Below are positions 34,501 to 42,379 of a stretch of DNA of 47,060 nucleotides, in pieces. The stretch lies in NCBI RefSeq assembly GCF_001854805.1, contig NZ_MBLO01000046.1:1-47060 (forward strand), read 5' to 3'. The DNA comes from Pseudofrankia coriaricola (GTDB lineage: Bacteria; Actinomycetota; Actinomycetes; Frankiales; Frankiaceae). Positions within the stretch are counted from its first letter, which is position 1. Each line of letters starts with the position of its first letter. The position numbers were made by a program, and so were the translations under genes. The notes beneath the pieces were generated by a model. That model was not told the origin of the DNA. It did not search any database and saw nothing but the letters and a program-made list of their open reading frames with translations.

Positions 34501-36533
34501 CGAAGGTCCGGATGATGGCTGAGCGGCACAGGGACGTCGAGAAGCTGAACCGGGCCGCCCGCGCACGCCTCTCCGCCGACGGCACGCTGACCGGCCCGGT
34601 GCTGCACGCAGCGAGTCAGGAGTTCCAGGCGGGCGACGAGGTCATCACCTTGACCCAGGCCGGCCACACCCTGGTCCCCGATGGTCGGCGGGCATCGGCA
34701 TACATCCGCACCGGCACGGTCGGGGTCATCACCGCCGTGCACGTCGATCCCGATAACCCGGCGGCACAGTTCGTCACGGTGTACTTCCCGAGCAAGGGCA
34801 CAGTCCGCGTGCCGTGGGAGTACCTGACCCACCGGTTCGACGACGGTCGCGACGGCGGCCTCGGCCACGCCTACGCGATCACCGCGGCCAAGGCGCAGGG
34901 CGCGACGATGGACACCGCCCGCGCTGTCGTCTCCGATGACACGAGCCGTTCCGGGCTGTACGTGATGCTCTCCCGCGCTCGTACCGACGTCGCGGCCTAC
35001 GTGGTGCGCCGTGTCGATCTCGACGACCGTGACGACGACGAGTCCTGGCTGCCGCCCGTCGCCGACCCCGGCGATCCGCTGGACCGGCTCGCTGACCGGC
35101 TCGAGCGCTCCTGCACCGAACGGCTCGCCACCGATCACGACCCACTCGCCGCGGCTGCGCACGAGCTGCGCCGCGGGTACACCCTCGCCGAGTTGGCCGC
35201 GCTGCGCGGCGCCAGCTCGCGCCGCGGCGCGTCCGAGCCGACCAAGCCAAGCCAGGTTCCGGCGCGCCGCGTCGAGGCGACGCCTACCCGCACCGACGAC
35301 GCGCCGACGGCCATCGCGCCTTCGGCCCTTCCCGAAACCGCGCCGCCGCCGCCGGCGGCGCGCGTCGCGGCTCGTTCGGCGCGGCCTGACGACGCGCCGA
35401 ACGAGCCGTTCCCGCCGAATCCGGCGCCCGACAGCTCGGCTCGGCGCGTCAACGAGCCGAGCCAGGTGTTGCTGCGCCGCGCCGAACTCGCGGCTGAAGC
35501 CGCCGTGCGCATCGACGCGGTTCACTCCCCACCGCCGGCCCTGGTGGCGCGGATCGGCGCGCGTCCGGCGGCCGGCCCGGACCGCGCCGCCTGGGAAGCG
35601 GCCGTCGGCGCGCTCGCCGTCTACCACGCTCGCCACCAGCCGGCCGCCCACACCGACGACCCCGGACCGCCACCCGGGGCACATCCTCACGACCTACAGG
35701 CCGATCCCTGGATTCGCCACCGCGACGAGGCGGCACGTCTCGTCGATGCCTGGGCCCGCGCCCTCCCGCCACCGGCCCGCGACCGGTTCTACGCGGCAGC
35801 CGCCACCGTCCCGCGAGAACGCGCGCTCGCTGGCCTGCATGCCCTGCTTGACCACGGCCATCACCCCGGCCAGCTCCACCAGGCGCTCTCGGCAGAACCG
35901 CTGGCCGACGTCCATGTCGGAGCCGCCGTGCTCGACCAACGGATCACTGACCTCTGTCGCCTGGCCGGCGTGGACGCAACGCTCTACGACCTGCCCGCCC
36001 CAACGACCGCGCAGCAGGAGTGGAACACCGTCACGAGCATCCTCAGCACGGTCGAGATCAACTATCTGGCGACACAGCCCACATCGACCCTCGCGGCCAC
36101 CTGGCGTGACCTCCACAGTGGCCTACTCGAAGCAAGTCCGGAGCCGGTCGGCGACCATCAGACGCGACCTGGTCAGCCCCAGACCCCCAGGACGTCGAGC
36201 ACCATCCGGCTGGCCCGCGTCGAGGCCGCCCTCGACCGCCAGATCACCCACGCCGTCTCCCGCGCCACCGCAGAACCCGCCGAGTACCTCACCGGCCTGC
36301 TCGGCCCCCAGCCCGACACCGAACCCGCCGCCACCGCCTGGCAGCAATCCGCGCACCGCGTCGAGGACTACCGCCACCGCCACCTCGGCCTGCCCTACGG
36401 CACTTCGGCCGACAGGGAGGCCATCGACCCAACACGGCGAGCCCTCGGAATTCGCCCCGATGGGCCGGCAGCAGCCAGCTACGACAACGCCTGCCAGTTC
36501 GACGGACCGTTCAGCGCGACGTTGCCTTTGTAA
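31575..36533 (+). CDS. MobF (TrwC/TraA-type) relaxase-helicase (1652 aa)
   Basis: The N-terminal relaxase has a Tyr pair (Y43, Y44 in AGYYGRGHARG) and the metal-binding HxHxH motif (H330, H332, H334 in HLHIHNIIINAV). An unusual insert (about 140-245) looks like a split excisionase/MerR-type HTH: LTLAEASTIVGVSATYLRRL, then RWRVRRDELDRW. The helicase part carries Walker A GPAGTGKTEA (about 690), Walker B VLIVDEATQI (about 758), GDPAQLGSV, and the C-terminal AYAITAAKAQGATMD and VMLSRAR motifs of RecD-like helicases. MobF proteins nick oriT, stay on the 5' end and unwind the transferred strand. The C-terminal 450 residues are low-complexity and unassigned. GTG start with a weak Shine-Dalgarno. 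Confidence 0.94.
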   Translation: MIATAKVLRVRARNPGAIADAAVAVVAYVQGGQPESRAGLAGYYGRGHARGRARGLAADLVGLRGDVPGEALARLLRGEHAVTGRLLLAPVGKGSAGRVSRVAAAADDASGGATAERTAHAAGGAGGLQNGAGPDEPRDAELLTLAEASTIVGVSATYLRRLARRTAEAAAARAQGLSADPSNEANDDKQHRAGTDTTATAGARRASASGRRPGGPLKVDELVGERGADGRWRVRRDELDRWSAQRTPPATVLGYDVVCAAPKSVSLLWAFGDEALRADVAAALNAAVDAVIGYLERHATFGMVGGVNRQALGLGVASYLHDVSRSTEAHLHIHNIIINAVAVPTETGDPDRAGAAGGETASSAGRPARAAGWEWRAIDGEVLLGHVKTAGYLGAAVLRHELSVRRGVQWGPVRNGVAELAAFPTELLGAFSTRHGEVMDEFAQLVAAGFEPSGATAAAAQRGSRAPKRVLADAAVQALQVERLTAAGWTVDQVRALATTTEHRPQPPDERDLADLFDLLAGPAGLTGQATTFLRRDVVQCVAAWAGDRLDDEAVERLADRFLTDPRVVVLHATVTGPGHRRRNKPEPLYTVEGLLRAEDTLFALYRQGEVAAGAVPRLLVDPAILGRHLEAITATATATASRGHGVDGSEAGAGEGAGRRDAPELSAEQVELVRRLLASQDLVRPAVGPAGTGKTEAMRALTAILHTVGRRVFATAHGGRQAEELADRIGIPARVVASWLTLLDHTDDPADVWPPGSVLIVDEATQIGTRDAERLLRYATRTGTVVILLGDPAQLGSVAAGGWFTHLAAHTPDIPALATVHRQAGPDLAPVRAALGALRAVPDPATRAALGVVGADSGAATRAALQRLAVDGRLHLADSADALLERAVDDWYAERQQHARANQSADSAHTGATAGTATLGSVASRARTVPDTVDDIRADIAKDRGTDTDIVTNTAIGQPELDRDRRAAVKATGPTKVRMMAERHRDVEKLNRAARARLSADGTLTGPVLHAASQEFQAGDEVITLTQAGHTLVPDGRRASAYIRTGTVGVITAVHVDPDNPAAQFVTVYFPSKGTVRVPWEYLTHRFDDGRDGGLGHAYAITAAKAQGATMDTARAVVSDDTSRSGLYVMLSRARTDVAAYVVRRVDLDDRDDDESWLPPVADPGDPLDRLADRLERSCTERLATDHDPLAAAAHELRRGYTLAELAALRGASSRRGASEPTKPSQVPARRVEATPTRTDDAPTAIAPSALPETAPPPPAARVAARSARPDDAPNEPFPPNPAPDSSARRVNEPSQVLLRRAELAAEAAVRIDAVHSPPPALVARIGARPAAGPDRAAWEAAVGALAVYHARHQPAAHTDDPGPPPGAHPHDLQADPWIRHRDEAARLVDAWARALPPPARDRFYAAAATVPRERALAGLHALLDHGHHPGQLHQALSAEPLADVHVGAAVLDQRITDLCRLAGVDATLYDLPAPTTAQQEWNTVTSILSTVEINYLATQPTSTLAATWRDLHSGLLEASPEPVGDHQTRPGQPQTPRTSSTIRLARVEAALDRQITHAVSRATAEPAEYLTGLLGPQPDTEPAATAWQQSAHRVEDYRHRHLGLPYGTSADREAIDPTRRALGIRPDGPAAASYDNACQFDGPFSATLPL

Positions 36534-36733
36534 GCCAGCCGCGGCGGTGGGGGCGATCGACCGGATGGCCGTGGAGCAATGACCACAGGCTGGGAGCGAG
36601 GGCGACAGACTCCGCCGTCGGAGGCCTCTGAACGAAGCGAGGTCATGAAAGACGCCGGACTCCAACATCTGCCATGTGCCAGTATCTGAGCACGGCGAGT
36701 TACTATCACATCGAGCGGAGGAGATTCCTGCGG
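36534..36733. other. Intergenic gap after the relaxase
   Basis: No gene seen. It ends with GGAGGAG, the ribosome binding site of the next gene. Confidence 0.4.
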
Positions 36734-37468
36734 ATGAGAGTCGGCGATTCTCCCGACGGCGGTGCGGACGGGGCACGGTACCTGTCCCCAGATACTCTCC
36801 GCGAGCTGCTCGCCGAGGCCGGGCTCGATCCGGATAACCTTGGGCAGATGCTGGGCGTGGCTGCGGCCGGCATCACGGTTGAATGGTGGAGGAACACCAA
36901 AGTCGAGGACTGGCATGCTGGTTCCGACGGCGCGTTGTCGGACGTGGACATGTACCGGATCAACACGCACACGACCGCGAAGGTACGAGACCGGCTCCGG
37001 GCGTGGTGCCGCCAGCAGAGCATCCGCACCATGGTCGACGTCGCTGCCGCAGACCCCGGCCCGCTGGAACACCTCCTCTTCCGGCTCTACCGCTGGATGA
37101 TTAACCCGAAGCGGGTTCTCGTGACTGGCGCGACGCTCTACTCGGTGGTCGCCACGACACTCGCCAACGCGCGTGCCGATCCTGACTGCGACGTCCCGGA
37201 CGACGTCACGCCGGCAAGCGAACTGGCCGCGTACGAAGAACAAGTCCGCCAGGCGGCCGGATCCGTGCTGCTGAGCATGGACGAACACGACCCGCGGTTG
37301 GTGTTCTACGTCCCGGCGTTGTTCAGCACCCTGTCCGCCACCGGCTGGTGGGGAACCGCTGGATATCCGGCACATGTCGCCGCTGTCTTTGCTGCGCTCG
37401 ACAATCCGAACCACCCAATCTGGCTGGGGGGGGGCCGATACCGCCACCCCCAGCCGGAACGGACCTGA
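36734..37468 (+). CDS. Hypothetical protein whose 3' frame depends on a G9 tract (244 aa as read)
   Basis: No family recognised. ATG at 36734 is preceded by GGAGGAG; an upstream ATG at 36674 has none. The protein is soluble with LSPDTLRELLAEAGLDPDNL at the start, FRLYRWMINPKRVLVTGATL in the middle and FYVPALFSTLSATGWWG near the end. At the G9 tract the current frame gives a short tail (RYRHPQPERT). With one more G the frame would continue as GTDLTAVRRMMLTRPWDLSD to a stop at 37567-37569, just before a strong terminator, which looks like the authentic end. This could be a phase-variable gene, a mutation or a sequencing error. Confidence 0.6.
   Translation: MRVGDSPDGGADGARYLSPDTLRELLAEAGLDPDNLGQMLGVAAAGITVEWWRNTKVEDWHAGSDGALSDVDMYRINTHTTAKVRDRLRAWCRQQSIRTMVDVAAADPGPLEHLLFRLYRWMINPKRVLVTGATLYSVVATTLANARADPDCDVPDDVTPASELAAYEEQVRQAAGSVLLSMDEHDPRLVFYVPALFSTLSATGWWGTAGYPAHVAAVFAALDNPNHPIWLGGGRYRHPQPERT
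37426..37434 (+). repeat. G9 homopolymer inside a coding region
   Basis: Nine consecutive G near the 3' end of the hypothetical gene. G9 gives the short tail; G10 or G7 restores the longer frame ending at 37569. Poly-G tracts of this length are classic slippage sites. Confidence 0.9.
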
Positions 37469-37579
37469 CCGCGGTCCGCAGGATGATGTTGACCAGGCCC
37501 TGGGACCTGTCCGATGCGGTAGGGACCTGGCTTATCCACGACGTCGGCGAGCACCACATCAGTAGTTGAGTAGTGCTGC

Positions 37580-37623
37580 CTCGCCTGTGGCCCGGCTCAG
37601 TCCTGAGCCGGGCCACAGGCGAG
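37580..37623 (+). terminator. 21-bp perfect hairpin terminator
   Basis: CTCGCCTGTGGCCCGGCTCAG and its complement form a perfect 21-bp stem around 2 nt (in practice a 4-nt loop), beginning 10 bp after the stop of the long (G10) version of the preceding gene. No U-tract follows on either side. Being symmetric it may also end transcription of the minus-strand small gene at 37688. Confidence 0.85.
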
Positions 37624-37687
37624 ACTGTCGGCGACCATTGCAGTGAACGGAGCCGGCCGCATGGGCAAGTTGTCAGCCCTGCCCTGG

Positions 37688-38017
37688 TCAGAAAGGTGCG
37701 GGCGTCGAAACCTGGCACGTCCCAACCAGCAGCAACTGTGGCGTCCCCCAATCGCGAACGCTGATTGGCCATATGATGAGCGTACCTGCGGAGATCCGAC
37801 CACTGCGGTAGATGAGCAACCAGCCATAAGACGGGCCGCCCGTCCCGGCAGAGTCCCGGTGCCCGGCTGCGTGCGTGGATGGTGTCCGGAGCCTGAACAA
37901 GGAGAACGGACTGGACCGCATCGCCCTGGCCGCAGCCAGGACCGGCGGAAAAATCTTGATCACCGTCACGATCGCCGATGCGATCTGGATAAAGTCCAAC
38001 AGGTTGGCCATTGTCAC
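37688..38017 (-). CDS. Possible small hydrophobic protein (109 aa)
   Basis: GTG start with GAGGAG at 7 nt spacing. The first 35 residues (ANLLDFIQIASAIVTVIKIF, then PPVLAAARA) form a plausible single membrane helix; the remainder is not clearly protein-like and the true gene may be shorter or frameshifted. It follows the hairpin at 38056-38086 on the same strand. No family recognised; a small membrane peptide or toxin-like protein is conceivable. Confidence 0.35.
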   Translation of the reverse strand: MTMANLLDFIQIASAIVTVIKIFPPVLAAARAMRSSPFSLFRLRTPSTHAAGHRDSAGTGGPSYGWLLIYRSGRISAGTLIIWPISVRDWGTPQLLLVGTCQVSTPAPF

Positions 38018-38050
38018 GGCAGTTCTCCTCGCTCATTCTCGATCAGATAG

Positions 38051-38086
38051 AAAAAGGCAGAACCACCAATATCTGGTGGCTCTGCC
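38051..38086 (-). terminator. Rho-independent-type hairpin with T-tract (minus strand)
   Basis: On the minus strand GGCAGAGCCACC pairs with GGTGGTTCTGCC through 12 pairs including one G-U, with a 7-nt loop, followed directly by TTTTTC. This is a textbook intrinsic terminator, rare in such GC-rich DNA. It sits about 35 bp before the small hydrophobic gene, so it may act as a leader attenuator for it or end an upstream transcript. Confidence 0.75.
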
Positions 38087-38140
38087 TTGGTTTTGGCGCA
38101 TCTATGAGCAACATCAACTTGTGGTCATGTAGCAGTTAAA

Positions 38141-38158
38141 TCCTCGACGAATCGAGGA
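38141..38158 (-). terminator. Short hairpin with UUCG loop
   Basis: On the minus strand TCCTCGA-TTCG-TCGAGGA forms a 7-bp stem with a stable UUCG tetraloop followed by TTTAA. It may assist termination of the DUF397 transcript. Confidence 0.4.
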
Positions 38159-38207
38159 GTTGACCGCCTGCTGGCGCTGCTCACCGCGCCGATGATCAAA
38201 GGGCTCG

Positions 38208-38491
38208 GGTCCGAAATTTGCCCTTCACCTTAATACGGGCCCCAGAAGACTCCGACCGTCCGGTCTGAGTGGATCGCGCGAATGGCGATCGCCCTCCACC
38301 TTCAGCACCCCGGGAGGCGCCCCGACCGCCCGTCGCAGGCGATCTTTGCGGTCCGGAACCAGGCCTCCACCTTGATACGTCCCTCGGAAGACTCCGACCA
38401 TCCGGCCCTGGTGGATCGGGCGAGCGGCCCTCGACCCTTAGCGCGCCGAGGAGGCGCCCCGATCGTCTGCCGTCGAGCGGTTCATGCGGTT
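38208..38491. repeat. Imperfect tandem duplication, two 142-bp units
   Basis: Unit one (38208-38349) and unit two (38350-38491) both start GGTCCG and share CACCTT(A/G)ATACG, GAAGACTCCGACC, GTGGATCG and GGAGGCGCCCCGA in the same order and spacing. Divergence between units shows the duplication is old. It lies downstream of the DUF397 gene. No coding frame is convincing across both units. Confidence 0.75.
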
Positions 38492-38522
38492 CGACGCCGG
38501 GCTTCGTTCACGGCCGCCCCTG

Positions 38523-38732
38523 TCATCGATCAAACTCGCCGTCTCGGGCGCCGGCGAGGAACGCTCGCCACTCGGCAGCAGTGAAGCGGAGGACCGGGCC
38601 CTCAGGGTCTTTGCTGTCGCGGACGGCGCGACCACCGTCCGGGAGGGCGGCGACCTCGACGCACTCGCCGCCGTTGCCAGCGCTGTGGCTGGACTTGCGC
38701 CAGGCGAGGGGACTGGTCGGGGTGGTGCTCAT
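38523..38732 (-). CDS. DUF397 domain protein (69 aa)
   Basis: A typical single-domain DUF397 protein: WRKSSHSAGNGGECVEVA, then AVRDSKDPEGPVLRFTAAEWRAFLAG. These small proteins pair with XRE/DUF5753 regulators throughout actinobacteria and in Scr1/Scr2-type pairs the two partners act antagonistically. The start overlaps the stop of the upstream regulator gene (ATGA), so they are translationally coupled. Confidence 0.95.
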   Translation of the reverse strand: MSTTPTSPLAWRKSSHSAGNGGECVEVAALPDGGRAVRDSKDPEGPVLRFTAAEWRAFLAGARDGEFDR

Positions 38733-39586
38733 TGAAGGTCCTCCGCCGCTTTGGTGATCAGGTCGAGGGACCGCTCGGGGTCGAGCGCGAAGGCTCGGAG
38801 GCGGTTCATCGCGAGCTTATAGCGGCGAAGATCGGCTTCCCGTTCCAGGTAGAGGCCGCTGTTGAGCTGTTCTACGTGAACGACCTCGCCGCCACCGTTC
38901 CCGCCAAAGCCGAGGATCTTGAACGAGAAGCCGAGGGCGGGGTGGGCGCCGAGGGTGAACGGCAGGATCTGGATGGTGATGTTCGGCTGGCGGGCGGCGG
39001 CAGCCAGGTGGTCGAGTTGGGCTCGCATGGCGGCGGATCCACCGACGTGGCGGCGTAGGACGGCTTCGTCGAGGACGGCCCGCAGGGCGAGCGGATCTTC
39101 GCCCGATAGCCGCTTCTGGCGTTCCATGCGCAGGTCGACGCGGCGGTCGATCTCGGTGTCGTCGAGGGCGGTGTTGGCGGCGCGCATGACGGCGAAGGCG
39201 TAGTCGCGTGTCTGGAGCAGACCGGGGACGAGCTGGGCGTCGAAGCAGTCCCAGGTGGTGGCGCTGGTCTCGGCGGCCATGAAGCGTTCGAACCAGCGGG
39301 GGACGGCATCGGTGTAGCGGTGCCACCAGTCGGGTTGGCGAACATCGCGGGTGATGTCGAGCAGTCGCGTCCGGTGGTCGTCAGGCGCTTGGTAGAGGTC
39401 GAGCAGGGCCGCGACGTCGCGTGGGCGCTGGGAACTGGTGCCGGTCTCCAGCCGGCTGATCTTTGAGGCGGAGCAGTCGAGGTGCGCCGCGGCGTCGTCG
39501 ATGGTCAGGCCGCGGTCCTCCCGTAGCCGGCGTAGCTCGGCGCCGAGCTGGCGGCGCCGCAGCGTAGGGGTCGTGTCCGCTGCCAT
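38729..39586 (-). CDS. XRE-family regulator with DUF5753 domain (285 aa)
   Basis: The N-terminal HTH (about 10-70) reads LGAELRRLREDRGLTIDDAA, then LDCSASKISRLETG. The DUF5753 region (about 100-280) has AQLVPGLLQTRDYAFAVMRA, RMERQKRLSG, ALDEAVLRRHVGG-like sequence and ILPFTLGAHPALGFSF. It is the regulator half of the XRE-DUF397 pair; such pairs control differentiation or antibiotic genes, or act as toxin-antitoxin-like modules. ATG at 39586 is preceded by AAGGAA; the longer open frame upstream is unlikely. It is divergent from the resolvase-like gene. Confidence 0.93.
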   Translation of the reverse strand: MAADTTPTLRRRQLGAELRRLREDRGLTIDDAAAHLDCSASKISRLETGTSSQRPRDVAALLDLYQAPDDHRTRLLDITRDVRQPDWWHRYTDAVPRWFERFMAAETSATTWDCFDAQLVPGLLQTRDYAFAVMRAANTALDDTEIDRRVDLRMERQKRLSGEDPLALRAVLDEAVLRRHVGGSAAMRAQLDHLAAAARQPNITIQILPFTLGAHPALGFSFKILGFGGNGGGEVVHVEQLNSGLYLEREADLRRYKLAMNRLRAFALDPERSLDLITKAAEDLQ

Positions 39587-39782
39587 CGGTTCCTTGCTCC
39601 TCGCCTGATCCGGGACGGTCACCGTCGGGTGATCGACCGTAGTCCGACATGGTTGCACCGCAGCAGCATCTCATCCTGCGAGACGTGAGATGCACTTGCA
39701 TTTCATTGCAATCTGACTGACGATCGGGGCGTCCACGGCTCCGCGGAGCCGAATGACTCCAGGAACCGGTCAGGAGGACGCG
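39587..39782. promoter_or_regulatory. Divergent intergenic region
   Basis: Separates the XRE regulator from the plus-strand resolvase-like gene and must carry both promoters. It is AT-richer in the middle (ATGCACTTGCATTTCATTGC around 39690), where a TGCA-rich imperfect repeat may be an operator. This is a weak visual impression. Confidence 0.4.
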
Positions 39783-40694
39783 ATGGCCCAGCCCGCGCCA
39801 CGCCCCTACCCCGCCCTCGATGCCCACACGAGCAAGCCGGATCCGGAGGCGCCGCCCACGCCGGCCCGGTCGGCGTTCGGTTACCTCGCCACCGTCGACG
39901 CCGACGAGGATCGGATCAACGGCCTGCACCACCGGCTCGTCACCCACGCGCAACGAGCCGGCCTGACCTTGGTCGAGGTCTACGTGGACCGGAACACCGG
40001 TCCTGACGAGGACGACCGCCCAGGGTTGGCACTTCTGCTGGACGAGATCGCCTCTCACCCGGACGGAGTGCTGATCATCCCTGACCTGGCCCATCTGCCG
40101 GCCACGCCGGCTGCATGGGAGGTCTTCGACCAGCGCTTCACCGAGGCTGTGATCGAGATCCTCGTCCTGGACGAGCGCGCCACCGGCGCACTACGGCTGG
40201 TTCCCGTGCCCGGGATCGCCACCGGTCAGACCCTCGAACAGCTGGCCGGTGCGGGCCGCGCGCGGCTCACCGCCGACGGCACGTTCGAGGTCACCGTCCG
40301 CCCCGAGGACACCGTCGCCTGCCTGACCGCGGCCCTCGCCCGGTTGCCCGCCGGAGCGCGTTTCGCTGAGAGTTTCGGCGAAACCACCTTGGTGTTCTGC
40401 CCCCAGGCAGCGCCCTCTCCGGCCGGGGTTCCCGCGGCCCGCGCGGACGCCGGCGATCTCATCCCGCTCGCCGTCGTGACCCCGACCGGCCCGCTCGGCC
40501 AAGAACTCGCCGGTTTCACCCCCGGCGACCTCAACGACGAGCTGCACGTCGCACTGGCGGGCCTCGGCCTCGGCACGGACGACGAACACGTCCTTTCGTG
40601 GCTGTCCGCCCAGCCCGCCGAGAAGGCCCTCACTCTGACCAGCCTCATCCGACGTGCCCGCGCCGACGGACCACCCGGACTCAGGACACCCTGA
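39783..40694 (+). CDS. Resolvase-like protein lacking the catalytic Ser (303 aa)
   Basis: Residues about 30-120 follow the serine-resolvase fold: SAFGYLATVDADEDRINGLH where active enzymes have YxRxS, then QRAGLTLVEVYVDRNTG, DRPGLALLLDEIASHPDGVL and IPDLAHLP. The nucleophilic Ser and the nearby Arg are replaced, so strand cleavage is unlikely. The rest (about 150-300) is unassigned. A DNA-binding or architectural role in the element is possible. ATG with AGGAGG 5 nt upstream. Its 3' side opens into a 500-bp gap with 12-bp-spaced repeats. Confidence 0.7.
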   Translation: MAQPAPRPYPALDAHTSKPDPEAPPTPARSAFGYLATVDADEDRINGLHHRLVTHAQRAGLTLVEVYVDRNTGPDEDDRPGLALLLDEIASHPDGVLIIPDLAHLPATPAAWEVFDQRFTEAVIEILVLDERATGALRLVPVPGIATGQTLEQLAGAGRARLTADGTFEVTVRPEDTVACLTAALARLPAGARFAESFGETTLVFCPQAAPSPAGVPAARADAGDLIPLAVVTPTGPLGQELAGFTPGDLNDELHVALAGLGLGTDDEHVLSWLSAQPAEKALTLTSLIRRARADGPPGLRTP

Positions 40695-41194
40695 CCCGCT
40701 GCGCGCGGGCGCCATCCAGCGGTCGTGAGCAGCGTCGCGTCGCGCGAGACCGGATGTACCGACCGAGCCTTGGTCTCGACGGCGGTGCGATCCGCCCGAG
40801 GGCTACCCGCTCGCGGTGTCCTCGCAGATGCACAGACTTGCCGCAGTGGCCGGCACGATGTCGGTCCCGATGGCCGTCGCGGTGCTACCGTGCTGCCGGT
40901 TCATCCCGCACGCGCGGTAGCCCACGCCGCTCTGGTGCCACGCCGTAGCTCAGGTGTCCGTCACGACATTCGGGCCGTCCAACGGTCGGCGGTGGTGGGT
41001 ATCGGCGATGCGTTCGCGGATGGCTCTTCCACGCGGAGGGCGTCCGCGATGTCCCTGCGGATGACGGTCGCGATGACATCGCCGCCTACACCGGAGGCGA
41101 TGGTTCGTGCGGGTGCCCCGCCTGTCCCATCGCCGGCGCCACGTTGTGGCAGCACACGGCGCCCGGACCTCGGCATCTATCTGAGGAGGATCAC
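40695..41194. other. 500-bp intergenic region with repeat array
   Basis: No convincing gene. It contains the second GCGATG(A/T)C array (listed separately) about 110 bp before the next gene, whose ribosome binding site GAGGAGG lies at the right edge. Confidence 0.5.
41046..41082 (+). repeat. Second GCGATG(A/T)C array, three units at 12-bp spacing
   Basis: GCGATGTC at 41046, CGGATGAC at 41058 and GCGATGAC at 41070 are exactly 12 bp apart. The last unit continues into GCGATGACATCGC, an odd palindrome. The first 24 bp closely match the third pair upstream of the relaxase (31394-31413). Confidence 0.72.
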
Positions 41195-42379
41195 GTGAGC
41201 CGTTATGCGGTTGATCCGGAGGCACGGTCGCTGCTGGTGTCCTGGGCGACGGGCGCCGGCGACACAGCCCTCGTGGTCGTGTCGCTCCCGGACGGGGTGG
41301 CCGACCGTGACGTGTTGCGCCTGGCGAACGCCTTGACGTTCCTGTCCAAGGCGGCCTGGCGGACCTACACCCATCCGGCGAGCGGCAGCGCGGATCTTGA
41401 GGTGAATGGTGAAGGGTGGCGCCGCGACATGGCGCGGCAGGCTTTCGCCAAGGTGCTGGCCGCCATCGAGAACCCGTACCTTCACGGCTCCGCGCAGACG
41501 CTGCACTTCTACCGGGTCGTCGAGGAGGCGGCGCACCGTGCGGGCCGGGCGTTGCACGCCGTCGGCAGCGGCGAGCTGACCCGGCGGGTCGTCGACGACG
41601 TCCGCGCCGAGCTTGACGCGGTGGAGCAGGCCGAACGGGGGGATCTGCGAGGTCGGGGCCGCCAGGCGGTCGTGCTCACCCGGGCCGATGCCTCACCGCT
41701 ACAGGTCGCGGCGGCGGACGCTGCGCTGCGAGACAACGTGTTCGGTGACGGCCGGCTGTTTACCGAGGTCGAGCCGACCGCTGCGGCGATCGCCGCGGCC
41801 CGGTGGCTGTACGCGGCCGCGACGGTCACCGCCGAGGTCTGGGGTGGGGACCCGGACCAGGTCCTCGTGGAGTCCGACAACATCGAAGCCCTACCGCACG
41901 AGACACCGACCTTCGTCCTGGAACGGCTCGTGGACGGTGAGTCGCCGCAGGATGTCGTCCTCGGCCTGGTCGCTGAGGCACGGGACATCGCGGACGGAGT
42001 GATCCCGAACCTGACGCGGCTCCTCGAGCAGATCGACGAGGCGAACAGCCGGACCGACATCTTGTTCGAGGTCGACGGCGAAAACGTCCACGCGCACGTC
42101 ATACCCCATCGCCTGACCCCGCTCGACCCGCTGCGCCCGGCCCGCGACCTCCTGGAGGATCTACTGCGCGGCGTGCGCGGCTGCTACCTGCTCTTCGACG
42201 AATACGCCTACAGCGCGGTCGTCGCCGAGCGAGCCGGTACAGACAGAGACGACGACCGTCCGATCGACGACGACGACGTCGATGACGAGCAACATCATGA
42301 GATTCACCAGAAGGTCTTCGCCGAGTTCGTGCGGCGGGTACGCGAAGCCGCAGGCGAGTACCCGGGGATCTCTTTCTAG
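41195..42379 (+). CDS. Hypothetical protein of the mobilizable element (394 aa)
   Basis: GTG start with GAGGAGG at about 5 nt; the frame is open upstream but that part is not protein-like. The protein is soluble, with an Ala-rich helical middle (ALRDNVFGDGRLFTEVEPT, AAARWLYAAATVTAEVWGG) and an acidic low-complexity segment near the C-terminus (DRDDDRPIDDDDVDDEQHH). No family or catalytic motif recognised. It sits between the resolvase-like gene and the integrase, with repeat arrays both upstream and downstream, so it may take part in replication or excision of the element. Confidence 0.65.
   Translation: MSRYAVDPEARSLLVSWATGAGDTALVVVSLPDGVADRDVLRLANALTFLSKAAWRTYTHPASGSADLEVNGEGWRRDMARQAFAKVLAAIENPYLHGSAQTLHFYRVVEEAAHRAGRALHAVGSGELTRRVVDDVRAELDAVEQAERGDLRGRGRQAVVLTRADASPLQVAAADAALRDNVFGDGRLFTEVEPTAAAIAAARWLYAAATVTAEVWGGDPDQVLVESDNIEALPHETPTFVLERLVDGESPQDVVLGLVAEARDIADGVIPNLTRLLEQIDEANSRTDILFEVDGENVHAHVIPHRLTPLDPLRPARDLLEDLLRGVRGCYLLFDEYAYSAVVAERAGTDRDDDRPIDDDDVDDEQHHEIHQKVFAEFVRRVREAAGEYPGISF

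Noticed and set aside
33498-35690. A 730-codon minus-strand open frame under the relaxase gene
   Set aside because: Antisense to a well-defined helicase domain, low-complexity Gly/Arg/Val composition, no ribosome binding site.
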